Shown: positions 12,062 to 24,952 of the stretch, one piece after another
Layout of the letters: every line of letters starts with the position of its first letter
Numbering within the stretch: the stretch's first letter is position 1
Assembly (NCBI RefSeq): GCF_000972845.2
Contig: NC_040022.1
Location: 6,044,979 to 6,108,978, forward strand
DNA length: 64,000 bases
Direction: 5' to 3'
Source of the DNA: Larimichthys crocea
Lineage: Eukaryota; Chordata; Actinopteri; Sciaenidae
Position numbers and translations under genes: made by a program
The notes under the pieces: generated by a model
The model's input: the letters and a program-made list of their open reading frames with translations, nothing else
What the model was told of the DNA's origin: nothing
Databases searched by the model: none

Positions 12062-13853
12062 ATGGTGGAAGTAGCAGTCTGTTGCTGAAGGAGCTGTTTA
12101 AGGCCTATAGATTATTTTTCTATCATTAAATCTACAATGACAGTGCCATCAGTGCCTGTTAATCAAAATGCTGTTATCTCCACATTGCTGTTCTCTAATA
12201 AGCCATAAAATGGACACAAATGTTATATTTAAAAGAAGTACTTGCTTATAAGTGAAATTTAATGCATCGTAACTCCACAGTGGCCCATTCAGGCAATGAT
12301 GATGGCAAATGACCATAAACAAGCAAATTACATAAATGAGCAGTAAACAAATATGACCGGATTACCACGGTAGATTTATGGATTTATCCACATTAATCAT
12401 TCAGGCATTCATCAAGCAGTGAGTGTTGAAGGGAGCATGAACAATAAAGGAATCATAATTGGAATATAACGCAGAAATGCTCCTTTCATCGTTTTAATAG
12501 TTTGATTTTTAAATGAGATGTGGAAGAATAATGACATGGTTTGTTTTTATCTGGGAAAGCATCATTCAAGTGTTACATACCGCACCTGTTTCCCCTTTGA
12601 AATCAAGCTGTGTGTATGTGTGTGTGTGTCCTTTTGACTCTTTATACGATTGTAGTGCTACTTATGTTTGATTCTTATGATTAATTCTAATAAGATCAGC
12701 ACATGACAGAATCCCTTCACGTGGATACAACAACACTGATTTGCTATCAAGAATCCATCAGAGAGTCATTTCCGATAAATCATGAATTCTGCCCTGAGGA
12801 TAACAGGGCCTTTTATTATTCTTTTTCATCTGTGACGGCGTCTTGCAGATATTTTGCTATTCCAGACGTGGACTGATACCTGCTTTAATTTCAGTTACCA
12901 TAATCAGACAGAAAGGATTAGACAGTTGTTTATGAGTGGAACAGCTGATGAGTCGTGCTGCAAAGCTAAATCCCAGCGTGTCCCATGACACTCAGATAAA
13001 ATGATCAGAATATTGATCCTGATGCTGCACAGCAACATGATGATACTCCAGCTGCACAAACATAAACACAGATGTTTAGACGCTTTCCAACACAATGAAT
13101 CTCTACTGTTTTGCATTTCGCTGTGTCGCTCTTTAATTAAGATGGTTTTGAAATGATAATGAGCTTGTTGGGAGACAATGACATAAAAAGTTGAATCTCA
13201 TTTTGTTATTCTCTCCTACAACACAGACCAGGGAGGAAACTTGCAGGTTTTGTTTGGCTCAGAGGAGCTGTAGAACCCCTGAATACAGAGTAGGAAGAAA
13301 GAGTCTGTTTTTTACGCACTGATGCCACTGTTCATTATCATCATCATCAGTCAGAAAGTCCGTGCAAAGCTGTGCCTGTGAAGTAAAAGAATGAAAGAAG
13401 GAATCCAGACCACAAACCCTGGGCAGGATAGTGAGAATATGATCTACGTGGCTTCTAGACTTTAAAAGAATAATCAAATAGCAAGAAATACTTAAGCAAG
13501 AACCTTGAACCATGTGTTTGAGGAGTTGCACAGTGTTTCGTGACAGAGAAGTCTCAGTTTCTACGTGATGGTTTGACCTGAAGGAAGTAATAAGCTGCAA
13601 CCGCCTCGGCACGTTTCTTTTCTCCTGAGTCTTGTTGTCATAGTGAAGTTGCCAAGCAACCCGTGAAGCCGCTGTACAGAACAGAAGTGGAGGTAAACTG
13701 TTAAAAACAACATTGACACCACATTAACTTTCTGTAAATGCACACACTGCTGCTTGCACCTTACAGTGTGTGTGTGTGGACTGATACATGACATTAATAA
13801 CTGAGCTTTAGTGGTGCCGGACCAACCTTTTCACCTCACTGCCAGTGTTGTTA
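12062..13853. other. Unique sequence, no gene seen
   Basis: This stretch contains a short TG run near 12610-12628 and nothing else recognisable. A 117-codon minus frame at 13259-13612 has no domain. Confidence 0.5.
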
Positions 13854-13932
13854 AGCCAAGCTGAACTAAGCTAAGTTAACCAGCTTCTGGCTTCCTCTTA
13901 ACTAAGTCAATGAAAGCCAATAAGCACGTTTC
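13854..13932. repeat. Short decayed repeat fragment
   Basis: The sequence 'agctaagttaaccagcttctggc' followed by 'aagccaataagcacgtttctt' matches the order of a common teleost interspersed repeat (ctaagctaa...gctggctg...gcaagaaagcgaataag). It is short and diverged, with undefined limits. Confidence 0.35.
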
Positions 13933-14184
13933 TTTGAAGGCTAACACTATTGTTAGCTCTTAATGGAATGGAAAATACAAGGGAAAGCCTGTTGTGACCT
14001 TCAAGTGGACATAAAGGGTCTGGAGCACACTGAATGATTCATAATCATAATCCATGTTTTGGATTATGATATTATTAGACTTTTACAACTGTAGTAGTAT
14101 TTATAACTGGATAAATAATATATGGAATAATGGCAATGGAGCCCTGAAACATACAAAGACATATAATCAGTAACAGGAAGAGCA

Positions 14185-14406
14185 CAATTTTAGCTCCTCA
14201 GACGTGAATGTTTTCTGGTTTCTTTGCTCCTCTATGACTGTGAACTGAATATTATTGGGGTGTGGACAAAACAAGACATCAGAGGGGCTTTGGGAAACAC
14301 TGATCAACATTTTTTTTTTTACTATTTTCTGACATTTTATGGAACAAACAGCTAATCGATTAACTAAGAAAACAATCGACAGATGAATCAATCATGAAAG
14401 TAATCA
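14185..14406 (+). repeat. Diverged terminal fragment of a hAT-like repeat
   Basis: Blocks such as 'acaaaacaagacatc', 'ttgggaaacactgatca', 'actattttctgacatttta' and 'aacaatcgacagatgaatca' occur in the order of a widespread teleost repeat whose end reads '...gataatgaaaataatcgttagttgcagccc'. The terminal inverted repeat itself is missing here. A copy in the opposite orientation lies at 26256-26470. Confidence 0.6.
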
Positions 14407-14686
14407 CTTGCTGTCCTTCATTGAATTGACACGTTTCAACAACACCACCTTAAAGAAAGATTATGCGACGAGCTGTTGCACTTGGACTGCATTAGATTGT
14501 ATAGATGCACTCACTAAAGTGGGCAGAGTGTGTAAGACCACAAAATGCAGCCAACAACAAATTGCCTCGCAGCTACAACAGCAGACACAGTTTCACATCA
14601 CAGTAAGTAGAGGAGACAACATGAGCGATCAGTGACAGGTAGAGTCCACAACTATATTATTACTGTATATGGGCTGTAATAGATCT

Positions 14687-14687
<1 letters not shown>
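14407..14687. other. Unique sequence, no gene seen
   Basis: A 75-codon frame is present but shows no domain. Confidence 0.4.

Positions 14688-14734
<47 letters not shown>
14688..14734. repeat. 47-base G homopolymer
   Basis: Forty-seven consecutive G, then tt and six more G. On the minus strand it produces a proline-only stretch in a spurious frame (14629-14850). Such a run can form G-quadruplex structures and is also a known place for sequencing and assembly errors. Confidence 0.95.
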
Positions 14735-14736
<2 letters not shown>

Positions 14737-14742
14737 GGGGGG

Positions 14743-17389
14743 TGCGACAGCTGAAAGGGGAGCGTCCGAGCTGGAGACGTGAGGCAGAGATATCACAAGA
14801 GGTGAATTAATAACTGCTACAGTAATCAGTAAGATTTTAACACATGACATGATGTCATTTAGTGTTACACTTGTGAGGATAAAACTAACGTTCCAGAAAT
14901 ATTATAGAAAAAAAAAAGAGTTCAGAACTAGCCTGCAAATCACATATTCATATCTTTTTATTATCTGTCTGTACATTCATGGGTACATTGTACACAGTAA
15001 GTGCTAATAGCTTATTCGGCATACTTTTAATGCCATCGATGTTCAAAAAGGTAAACAAATATAGGCCGATGGCTTTAATTCTGTCATCTGTCATCATATT
15101 CATTCCCAAATAGGCCTGTACATTTTCATCCAAAATCACATTTCACACATGACACGGGGACCAGAGAGCTTCCAGATAAAACAGAAGGTTATAGCTTGTT
15201 GTAATTATCACTTGGATTGCAATGAAACATTTCCCAAATAGGCTCCAGACAGGGTTAAAATCACTGATCAGTGCAGGTCATGTTAAAATCACATCAACTC
15301 CTCTACAGTGAGGCTAATATCAGCAGCTGCTGTTTTTTTTCCGTTTTTTTTTCCAGTTCTTTGCAGATCTATAAACATTGTTATGCCCTTGGACAGCTGT
15401 ACAGAGATGTGAGCTCTGATGTTTAGAGGTGACTTGGCAATTCCCGTGCCAGCTCCTTGTTCTCATGCTGTGAAGGAACACAACAGTCCGCCCTTGGCCA
15501 GGCAGAAAAGACTTGTTAGATTCTGTATTTGAACTTGTTTCTCTTTTTGATTCAAGATCAGTAGACCTCTTCAAAAAGAGACAAGAGCTCCAAAAGTACC
15601 CAACACGAACATGACAGAAAGCTGGCTGCTGCACATGCAGACCTCCTCCACTCGCTGCTGCCTATAGTTTTCTCAGCATATCAGGATAAAGCCTATTTTT
15701 TAGATAATAGTACAACACATTGTGCATACTGCGTACTGGCTTTTCACTATAGAGACATCTCTTTCTATTTACAGATGTTCTGCCATATCTACATTTTTGT
15801 GCACCAACCTGCTCTGTAGAGTGCAAGAAAGGCTTTTATTTCAGTGGCTGGGTGTAATGTAAAATGTATGAATGGCTTCTACTTATCATAATAACACTGT
15901 AGAGAATTCTTTGCTTTTGTGCTACAACACTAATCCTGCTTCTGTATGATTTATGTGCCCTGTATTTGCAGTAAGAGCTTTATGTTCAGATCATCACAGC
16001 ATGCTGTGCTGTGTGAGTTCTGCAGAAGGCTGAGAGGTCGCTCTCCAGTTACAATACGAGTTACTGTTGCCATTGATTTCAGATATCACACCGTCAGACC
16101 ATAAGGAGCAGACAGGAATCCCAAATTTACCATCCACAGACAGTACTAGAGGTAGAAAATTATGAAAAATAATCTGGCCATGGTAGACATCAAGGACAGT
16201 ATGTTTTTTTTTGTTTTGTTTTTTCTGGTTAAATCTTCTGTCTCATATGCGTACGTTTAAAAGAATCAGGCACTCTGTTGGCTCACATGATAGATTTTGG
16301 CCGTGTTTGTGTTTAGCCATGTAATTTACGCACTAAGGCCCGTCTGGGAAGATATTTTCTGTTTTTGCCATTATACTGGTGCACAAAGAAGCAGTTAATT
16401 TCCCCAGCGATCAGTTCCCAGGCGTTGGGTTTTCTTATTGAAGTCCCTGTTATGTTGTTTAAGTCGCATTGCAAGGAATTGGAAGTCTTTCTTCTATTAT
16501 TTTAAACTCCTTCAAATAGTGGAGTAGAAAACAACAATGTGCTTCAATTTCCTGTGGGAATCAATATAAGTGTTGCTGGTGTTGATGTGCCAGAGGATAT
16601 TTTGCCTGGAGATTAAACTTCTTCAACTCCTTGCGTTCATGGCCGGATTGACCTATTTATTGGCCTTGAGGCAAACTTTGCTGTTGGGCCCAAGTCTAAG
16701 TTAAGTACAGACTGCACTATTGACGGCAGCCTCCTTGTATTTTTCACAAAACCCAGGCATCAACTAGTGCTCCTACTTGTTTCTGTGTGTCAGTTCATGA
16801 AGTACAACTTTATTTAGGAAAAAGCACTATGTGAGCTAAACTAAAATGATTAAATGACTAAAATAAACAAATTTGCAAAAATATGACAAACACGAGTGAC
16901 ACACAGTGAACCTTTTACAGCTTTTACAGCCATTGGAGGTCAGGGACTCACTTTGCCATGTTGTTAATCAAATCTTGCTCATGTTATGCTGCTGAATCTT
17001 TCAGGCTTCATGCCATTGTGTTTTGTGAATTTCACCAGACACAGACCTGCCTACCTGTTTTTTTCTTTGCCAACCTTGCCTCTCTGCCACAGCAACAGAA
17101 TGTTAGTAACATTACATGTACTTGAATGTAACAGTGATGATGTGACAAATAAAAATGTGTGAAAGGGACTCTCGTTTGGAAGACTGTGGAGAAATGCACG
17201 ACTTTTCACGACCGTCACTAGCTAGCTACTCAGCTAGCCACAAGCTAACCAGGTGCTACCTTGCCTGTGTGTAATTATAATAACGTGAACGTGTAACAAC
17301 CAAATGCTAAAACCAAAACTGTCTTTTTATTTCTTTATAATGTTGTCTATTGACGTGAACCATAATTGCGTTTTTTAACTAGCCATGAG
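14743..17389. other. Unique sequence with a possible old TE scrap
   Basis: No gene is seen in 2.6 kb. Near 16638-16700 the text 'catggccggattgacctat' followed by 'gggcccaag' is reminiscent of the end of a fish DNA element, but the match is too short to call. A 104-codon minus frame at 15320-15634 has no recognisable domain. Confidence 0.45.
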
Positions 17390-17539
17390 CAGGGCCGGTC
17401 TTAGCTATGGGCAATGTGGGCGGCCGCCCAGGGCGTATTCTCCATGGGGGGCGCACGAGCGCCCGAAAAAGAATTTTTCTCGCTAATTTTCGATACCGCT
17501 CATTAAGTTAGCGGAGCGGGCGCCCCGGTAGCGGTCCTG
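17390..17539. mobile_element. Small GC-rich non-autonomous DNA element
   Basis: A sharply delimited 150-bp CpG-rich island in AT-rich DNA. It starts cagggccggtctta and ends agcggtcctg, so the ends share only an imperfect short inverted repeat (cagg..ccg). Internal text 'gtgggcggccgcccaggg' is common at one end of a teleost DNA-element family. I found no matching target duplication, so this may be one end of a larger, partly deleted copy. Confidence 0.5.
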
Positions 17540-20217
17540 ACTGACTCTTGGAGTCTAGCTGTGTCAATGGTGGCTAAATGATATTAGACTGAAGCACAGT
17601 GAAAAGCAAGTGAAAGACTTTGAGTCTTAAAAACAGATGTAATGAATGCCTGAAACGTGCTAAAATATGAAGTTAAACGAGTTCAAACCATCAATACATA
17701 TCACAACTATTGAGGTAAATTGTTATCTAACCTTTCAGAGCTGGAGAATTTCTAAAGAAAATTATTTCTTATTAGGGAAAAAATATATATATTTTTGCTA
17801 ATTACTACTACATACTTCTTTAAAGTGACAGTAAATATTCTTAAAATATCAGGATGGTTAACTGCAGTTTGGCCAAAATCGCAAAAAGCTAGTTAGTAGC
17901 AAAAGGACATAGTCGTATTATGAGCAGCATGTAGCACGAGTTAGAAAGTTTAGAGGCAATTGAGTCCACGATTGAGCAGGAAATGAGAAATAAAAGGCAG
18001 AATATGTAATTGTCTGATTAGATTATTAAACATGGCCCTTCTTATTACGTCCATATTCTTCATCTGTATGTCCTCATTCATTTTATTCTGTCTCGTCTCT
18101 GTCATTTAAAGCTGTCGTTCTCCTCTAATTCTTATCTGATTTGTTGCCTCTCAGCTGAATTTCTACATTTTCTCCTTAATTCCCCCTGGGCCTCATTTCC
18201 TTCCACTCTTTCATGTTTCTGTGTGTCACCTTTCACCTTTCCCCCTCGATTTACCAAGCCTGCCTCGGTCTGTTTAAATTACTGTGTTATTTCTAGGTTG
18301 TGTGTGTAATATTTAATCAATAAATGAAGCGCACAGACACATGGATAACAAGGTATAGTGTCCTTTTTTGATAATTAAATAGAGGCTGATTTTGTGAGGT
18401 TATAATCTTCATATGAATTCTGTTTCATTGTTATGAACCAGATAAATTTCCCAGATAACCTTTTTCTCATTATTTTTTTACTCCTCTTTTGCCGCCATAT
18501 TGCATAGAAAGCGACTGTAAAATGTGATTTACTGTGACTCTCCTCTTTTAGTGGCAACATTAAACGTTGCCCAGCGGTTTTTGCAGTAAAAGTTGCGCTC
18601 TCTCTGCTCTACTTCATTGATTTCGTGACAGATAGCCCATTCAACTTTTAACACTTTTGTCAGTAATTGCCTTTTCAGAGGATGTAATTGTGCTAAGAGG
18701 GCCTCTCGTTCTGTCTTTGAGTGTGAGATTCAGACACCAGCGGCCGGAGGTGGTAATTCACTCAAGGTCTGCACGTACATCCCTGTAGAATATTTCCGTG
18801 TTCTTCGTTCTCGCATTAAACCTAGAAAGGTTGAATGAATGCAAATTGTAAAGAGACGCTGGCCACTGTGGAGAAAGAAGAACAACTTGACAGAAACTGG
18901 AGCAGATGGAGCTGCGTTGCTTTGGGCATCATCTCTGTGTGAGTGTGTTTATCTGTTCTTCTGTGTCGGAGCACATATGTTACAGCCTGCATGTGAGGAT
19001 TTGGGAATTTGAATTTGCAGTGATGCATGCATCATATACTGTACACAAATGAGTTCATTCCACACGCAGTGTGTGCAGCTAAGTAATGTGGCGCTGTAGA
19101 AGCGAAGAAACGGTATCTCTGTCAGCAGCCTTGAGAGGAAATTTTCTCTTTTCCTGCCTCATTATGGAAACACACATTAGGAAAGTGTCTTACGCCAGAC
19201 TTTAAGTGCTGAGAGAGCAAGCTGCTGTCAAACTCTGAACACGGTATCATGTAACCACCATGGTATGAACCCAGAATGCTTAGTTTACTAATCTAGATGA
19301 TTTATCATCACTGGAAAGTGCATGCAGAGCTGTTTCATTAAGCTTTTTTAAACTAGGGTGACAATAAAACAATAGCATGCTACGTTTCTGCAAGTGTAAT
19401 CGAAATGCATGAATGCAGTGACGCATGCTGAAGCAGATTTTTTTTTTTCATGCCTCAAATGTATTCATATATGTTGTGTGGGGGAAATTAGATGCTGATG
19501 CAGACGATATGCTCCGTGTGAATAATAAATAAATAATTACTAATTCATTTGTAGATTTCTTTCCGCACCACACAGTAGTTTATGAGATGACATGGAACAT
19601 CTTTATGGAGATGCCTGACATATATTTTCTAAAAAAAAGATTTGAATAAGCAACAGATTAATTGCAACTAAGTTATCTTTAGTTGCCCCACAATTCAGTT
19701 GTTCAACTCTTATCCTTAATGAAAAAGGAATAAAGGAGGAATATGGTTAATAACTCTTTCAACATTCAGTACAATTAGTTTATTCTTTTTTTCAGTGTGT
19801 GCTTTTCAAAAAAAAAAAAAAAATTTCATCCAAACTCTTCAGTAGCATTGTATGACGTGCCCCCATGCACTGTTCCAGTTACTAATGCATGATGAGACGG
19901 CAGAGAATGATTGAGTTTACCACGGATCCCTGCCAGCAAGACAACAGATTGCAGGCAGATCCCCGCGTGTCGTCGCTCCACCCGGGAGGAACATTGTGGG
20001 TGGGAGGAATGAATGTAGTCCTGCCAGATTCTGCTGTCCTGCAGTGACGGCAGCCCTCCAAAACCCCCTGAGTACCTGGGCAAGTTCCAGGCCTCCTTGT
20101 AATGACTACTGACTGAGTGACCTGTGATGAAAGAGCTGGAAAGGATTGAGTCATCAGCTGGTCCCATTGTTCAGACAGATGTTTCTCATCTGTATATTTC
20201 CTGTAAAAATACAACAG
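17540..20217. other. Unique sequence, no gene seen
   Basis: The stretch is AT-rich with an A16 run at 19808-19823. The right part (19882 onward) is covered by the 240-codon minus frame listed separately. No exon or young repeat is recognised. Confidence 0.5.
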
Positions 20218-20604
20218 CTTTCTTTCTTTCTTTCTTTTCTTTTTTTTCCAGCTTTCACACACTCTTGAGTGAAGTTGATGAATAGGATCCATTAGCCTTG
20301 TTCTGTTTGCAATGAAACATTGATCATCCCTGTACTCATAAAAAAGAAGAAAAGATGTTTGAATTGTGAGTCCATTCATTGTGATAAAGGAGCTGCAGTC
20401 AGAATTATCTTTTGCAAACCACATACTTTTATTTTGATCAGATTTGTCCTGTTTTGGGTTTTTTTTCTGACCTCCTGAAGAAACGATGAGGACATTGCCG
20501 AGCATTGCTGGTTGTTGAATGGCTAAGCTTAGCGAGTCACATAATTCAGTAGTGCAAATTGGACCTTGCGGGTGTTGTGCGTAGCCAGCATGATGGCGGT
20601 TCAT
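19882..20604 (-). other. Longest open frame (240 codons), probably not a gene
   Basis: The frame runs from an ATG at 20604 to a stop at 19882. The translation has no recognisable domain, signal peptide or membrane segment. A lysine/arginine-rich patch (KKKKRKKERK) is simply the (TTTC)n microsatellite at 20218-20248 read on this strand, which helps keep the frame open. A second minus frame of 113 codons overlaps it. I see no TATA element, polyadenylation signal or splice context tied to it, and the length is only marginally surprising for 64 kb. Confidence 0.12.
20218..20248. repeat. (TTTC)n pyrimidine tract
   Basis: Five or so ttc/tttc units followed by an eight-base T run. Confidence 0.85.
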
Positions 20605-20904
20605 CAGAGTGTGTACAAGTGGAGTTCAATCCAGGGTCACAAGTAGCTGCAGTAATGTGCTCTGATGGCGATGACAGCACATTGAGTACCGCTAGAAAAA
20701 CATATCTGCTGATCACCTTGAAGGGCTTTGTAACCACATTCATTAGATATTATAATTCATTTCCAACTATAGTTTTACTTTATGGAACAAGTACTGTAGC
20801 TACCACATAGGGTAGTGCACTGAACAATAAGGGTGCTGAATAGGCTTGGAGCCCCTATTAACCCTAAATATCTCCATGTTATCTGAAACTAGACATCAGC
20901 CCTT

Positions 20905-21070
20905 TTATTATTTTTATGAACATTTTGTGTTTTGTGGCCAGTAAGGAGTGATGGGAAACATGGGGGAGAGAGGGAAGAGACACATCGACTAACAAAAGAT
21001 CCTCAGCCAAAATTAAACCAGGGACATGACTCAACATGATGATTCATCTTAGACAACAGGGCCACAGTCC
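20905..21070 (-). repeat. Heavily decayed tRNA-derived SINE
   Basis: The order 'tttttatgaac', 'gtgatgggaaacatggggga', 'gagagggaagagacacat', 'aaagatcctcagcc', 'aaccagggacatg' and a final 'gggccac' follows the same layout as the minus-strand SINE at 4035-4269 and its relatives (body, then B-box region, then A-box region). The pol III boxes are strongly mutated and no target duplication is visible. Confidence 0.5.
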
Positions 21071-21782
21071 AAAATCAAGTTGTATTATAACAATTGGATT
21101 GTATAAAGGTCAGTCTTAAGCTGGCAATCCATATTTTAAGGATATAGATTTATATTATATAGGTATAAAGTTTGAATATATGAATGAGCTGATAATATCC
21201 AAAGTAAGAAAGAAGAGCCTAGACTTTTTGCATCTTTCTTTAAAATAACATAATTACAGTACATGATGATATAATTACTTAGGCATTAAAGCTACCGTTG
21301 AAATTGTAATAGCCTTGTAATGCAAGATATTTTTTTTTATATGGAGTGGATAAATATATGCAACCTTGATATGCACTTATCCTGAGACTTAATTACTACA
21401 GTCTATAAAAGTTACAGAGATACAACTAAATGAGGGAGAAAAGTAACACAAGCAACTGGAATTACTGATGAGTTATGTCATCAGGCTGAGGCTGTTGCTA
21501 GCTCAATGTCTATACCACCACCCAAAATCACATATCTCTGACACTGGACTCAGATCTGGAAACTTCACACCCCCCAATACCGTTCTAGACCACCTCATAC
21601 CATGCAGTATCCTCCAACAAAACAAGGTGTTTTTACAGGAATGAAAAAAATAATAATTCCATGGCAAAAATACATCATACAGAATAGGATAAACCAAGCA
21701 AGGCAATATGAAAAGCTCTATATGGGAATAATAGCTAGAAGGTGTGATACTCAATTATCCATCAGACAACCCTGTACTGTGT
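21071..21782. other. Unique AT-rich sequence, no gene seen
   Basis: Nothing recognisable apart from short frames at 21503-21784 on both strands. Confidence 0.5.
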
Positions 21783-21790
21783 AGTTTACC

Positions 21791-22334
21791 CAGAGATGTA
21801 TAAAGTACTGGAGTAAAGGAGTGGAGTAGAAGTACAAGTGCTATATCAAAAAACTGACTTGAGTAGAAGTTGAAGTGTTCCTTAAACACCATACTTAAGT
21901 GAAAGTACAAAAGTATTCAAAATGTTTTGTACTTAAGTATTGCAAGTAGAAGTATGTAAAAAAAAGTACTAAAAGTAAAAGTAGAAGTACTGTTGTTTAT
22001 ATAATTTCAAATATTTATTAAGGCACAACTTCTAATGTTACAGTGTTACAATGTTCATGGTAGAGTTCTATGATTTCCCATGGTCTGTGAATGCGTCTGA
22101 ATGAATACGTCTCGTCATTCATCACACGTCTTGCTGGACGCTACAATAGTAACGAGTAACGATTCAGCACATGAAAAATGTATCGGAGTAAAAGTATTAA
22201 ATTCATCAAAAATATGTAGTGCAGTCAAAGTGGAAGTTGGGGAAAAAAATAATACTCCAAAAAAGTACAGATACTGCATTTTAGTACTTAAGTACAGTAC
22301 TTAAGTAGTTCCACTTCGTTACTATACATCTCTG
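21791..22334. mobile_element. hAT-type MITE 2, exact 8-bp duplication
   Basis: The 544-bp element has exact 12-bp ends, cagagatgtata at the left and tatacatctctg at the right. It is flanked by the exact 8-mer agtttacc at 21783-21790 and 22335-22342. Sub-terminal regions are dense in 'aagta' and 'agtactt' motifs, including the near-perfect palindrome around 'acttaagtacagtacttaagt', as in a well-known teleost MITE family. No coding capacity. The intact duplication fixes both ends to the base. Confidence 0.95.
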
Positions 22335-22342
22335 AGTTTACC

Positions 22343-24944
22343 ATCACAAAAAAAAGTAGTATTACCTTTTTGAAAGTGAAAATGTATTTGAACAATCTTA
22401 GTAAGGTAAGTACCTTGTGTTACCTGTCTGGTAGTATGACCATGTAAGTCATTAATAGATACAATCTTAGTGTATTAGCTTTTAGGCTTATAAAGTAAAA
22501 CAGTTTCAAAAGAAAGCTAGAAGGTCCTCAGCTTTTAGCCAGGAGAGAAACTCTTACATCACCTCAACACTTCTGCTGGATGAGCAGTTAAGTTTTAGAC
22601 ATGCCGCTTTGTTTATTTGTTGCCATAGTTAAAGCTTTTAATGATTATTTTTATTATTATTATTTTGTCGCACTTGACCAAATAAAACTATAGAGAGGGA
22701 GAGGAAAACTCTCTCCTTAATGTATAATTTTAAACAAAGATAATACTTTGTTTTAGAAGTCCAAGCCCTTTATTTTCCACCCAATCAAACACACATTCAA
22801 GTTCATTTAGCAAAACTACATTAAGATCACCTAGGCTATCAACTTATCGATTCATATGTGTACATCATCATACCTGCGCTATTCAGAACAGGGGGGCTAG
22901 TCAAAAACTGAAAAGAGTAGCGGACCCACGCAGCTTCCTTGTGGAATGCCACATTCTTAATTTCTTTTAGTTTAAAAAGTTCCATTAAAGTACCAGCTGC
23001 CAACATTTGTACTGAAGCCATACGCCTAAAACTAACCTTGAAGGCAGCCCTGAAGTCAAGCAAGAGACTCCAACTTTTTTTTTTTTGTCATTAATGTCAA
23101 TTAATGACAATTAAAGTCTATTCTTTATTCATATATGTTATAGCAGTACAGGTTTAGTGGCATTGTAGGTACGATAAAACTCAAAATTAAGGGCATTGAC
23201 TGAAGTTAGTTCAAAATATGATCAAAGATTAGTCTTTACATCAATTCGCTATAAATAAGGAGAATACATGAGTTGACTTTAGACGTTTTAGGTGTTAACG
23301 TAAAAATGTAGTGTCCCAAACTGGCTCAGGGAATGTGACAGATTTAATTATAACACAGGTAGGATGTATGAAGGGAGTAAGTGAGCACAGCTTTTATAGT
23401 TCAAGGGGCAAGGTGAGATTAATCAGCTGACAACCCTTCCATGTCATGTCATTTCCCTGCAGAGGTTGGCCAGGACAGTCTTCAAGACAGCAGGAGTGGT
23501 GTCTCTCAATTAACTGTTTAGACTATGATTAACTGACGGCATTAAAGTTACTTTTCTTCTACCTGATAATCAGTAAGTAATAGCACGTGTGTGAGCAATC
23601 ACAAGATTACAGCTTGTACAATTACCTGTAAAGTAAAAAGTTAAATACCTGAATCCTCCTCAATATGTTTCTTCTAGTGAACAATTGGAGCTCTATTAAA
23701 TTGTCAAACCATGGCACAGACATCCCAGCTCTCTTGCTGAACTGTATGTTTGTGTAGTTTTACGCTTTCTATTCTTATTCTTTGCCCTCTGGCTGTTCTG
23801 TGTAAAAGCTAGAATTTCTGATAAATTCAGTCTTGGAAACTGTAACAGAAATATATGATAGTCTGGCAGCCGAGTTCCAGCTCTGCAATTCGGCTCCTGC
23901 TTGGTTCTAAGCAGTGCATTAGCCAACTGGTTGTGTCTGAGAACACACAATACAAAATCTGAGTCTGATCTATTTGTCTCTGTGTCTGACACCAGTCATT
24001 TCCAGCCCAGAGAGGCCAGATGGTGCTGGCAAAGATGACCAGTACCCTCTTTCATCCTGAAATATTACTCTTTGTCATCCTTCGTCAATCTTCATATAGT
24101 GTTGCGCAAAGTCCAGCAGCTGGAGGAGGCTGACTCTGATGGAAAGCGACGTGGCTTTATTCCAGTGTAAGAAAGTAATGATGCAGCCTTTTAGCCTCTG
24201 TATTAAGGTGCAGTGAGTCATAGATTTCAACACAAGTGAAGCAGTGGAAACAACCATGAGAGAACATGCACATTTGAGATCATCTACTTTAGTTTACTTT
24301 ACATTTTCTCCATAGTGCATTTCACCTGTCCCACAAGCAGATCTGCTATAAAGCAGATTAGTCAGAAGAGACAGCTTGTTTATGTTATCTAAATGTTTTA
24401 TAATGATTACCCTCACAGCGGTTCTTGGGTCCGTTTCAGAACCATAAAGTTGTTTAGTTTAATATCAGGATGAGGCTGAACTTTTATTAAAATGTGGCTG
24501 CAAGCTGGTCAGTATGATCTGTTATTATCATCTTATGTCTGATAGCTGATCACAGTAATCTTTCTGTGGAGATTTTTGGATTTTTTTTAAATTGTTATTT
24601 GTTTTGGTTGAAGTCAGTAAAAGTGATCCTCCTCCTAACAACAGTCTCTCAACAGTCTCCTGTAAGTCTGACAAATAAATGGGACCAGTAAAGGAGGAGA
24701 GCCTCATGCTGTCAGTGGTGTTGAATGGCTGTGTGGATAGTGAGCAGTAAAATACTAAATCTTCCATGATGTTTAAACAGTGTAGCAGTACACGTTAACA
24801 TAACTTTCTTTCTTATCTTGAAATATTGCCTTTCAGACCCTTTACCTGTAACTTCTGCCCGTCTGAAAAACGTATATGCTTTTAACCCCTCCTCTTCTGT
24901 GTGGCTTGACTGGCTCATACAGTAGATTGGGTTGGTGGGAAATG
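22343..24944. other. Unique AT-rich sequence, no gene seen
   Basis: Contains a short ATT run near 22650 and no recognisable exon or repeat. Confidence 0.5.
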
Positions 24945-24952
24945 GTGTTTGA

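Noticed and set aside
14629..14850. Proline-rich protein on the minus strand
   Set aside because: The proline run is the translation of the G homopolymer; the flanking residues are unremarkable.
19882..20604. 240-codon minus frame as a gene
   Set aside because: No domain, the basic patch is a microsatellite, a second minus frame overlaps, and the length is only marginally unusual for a 64-kb AT-rich region.
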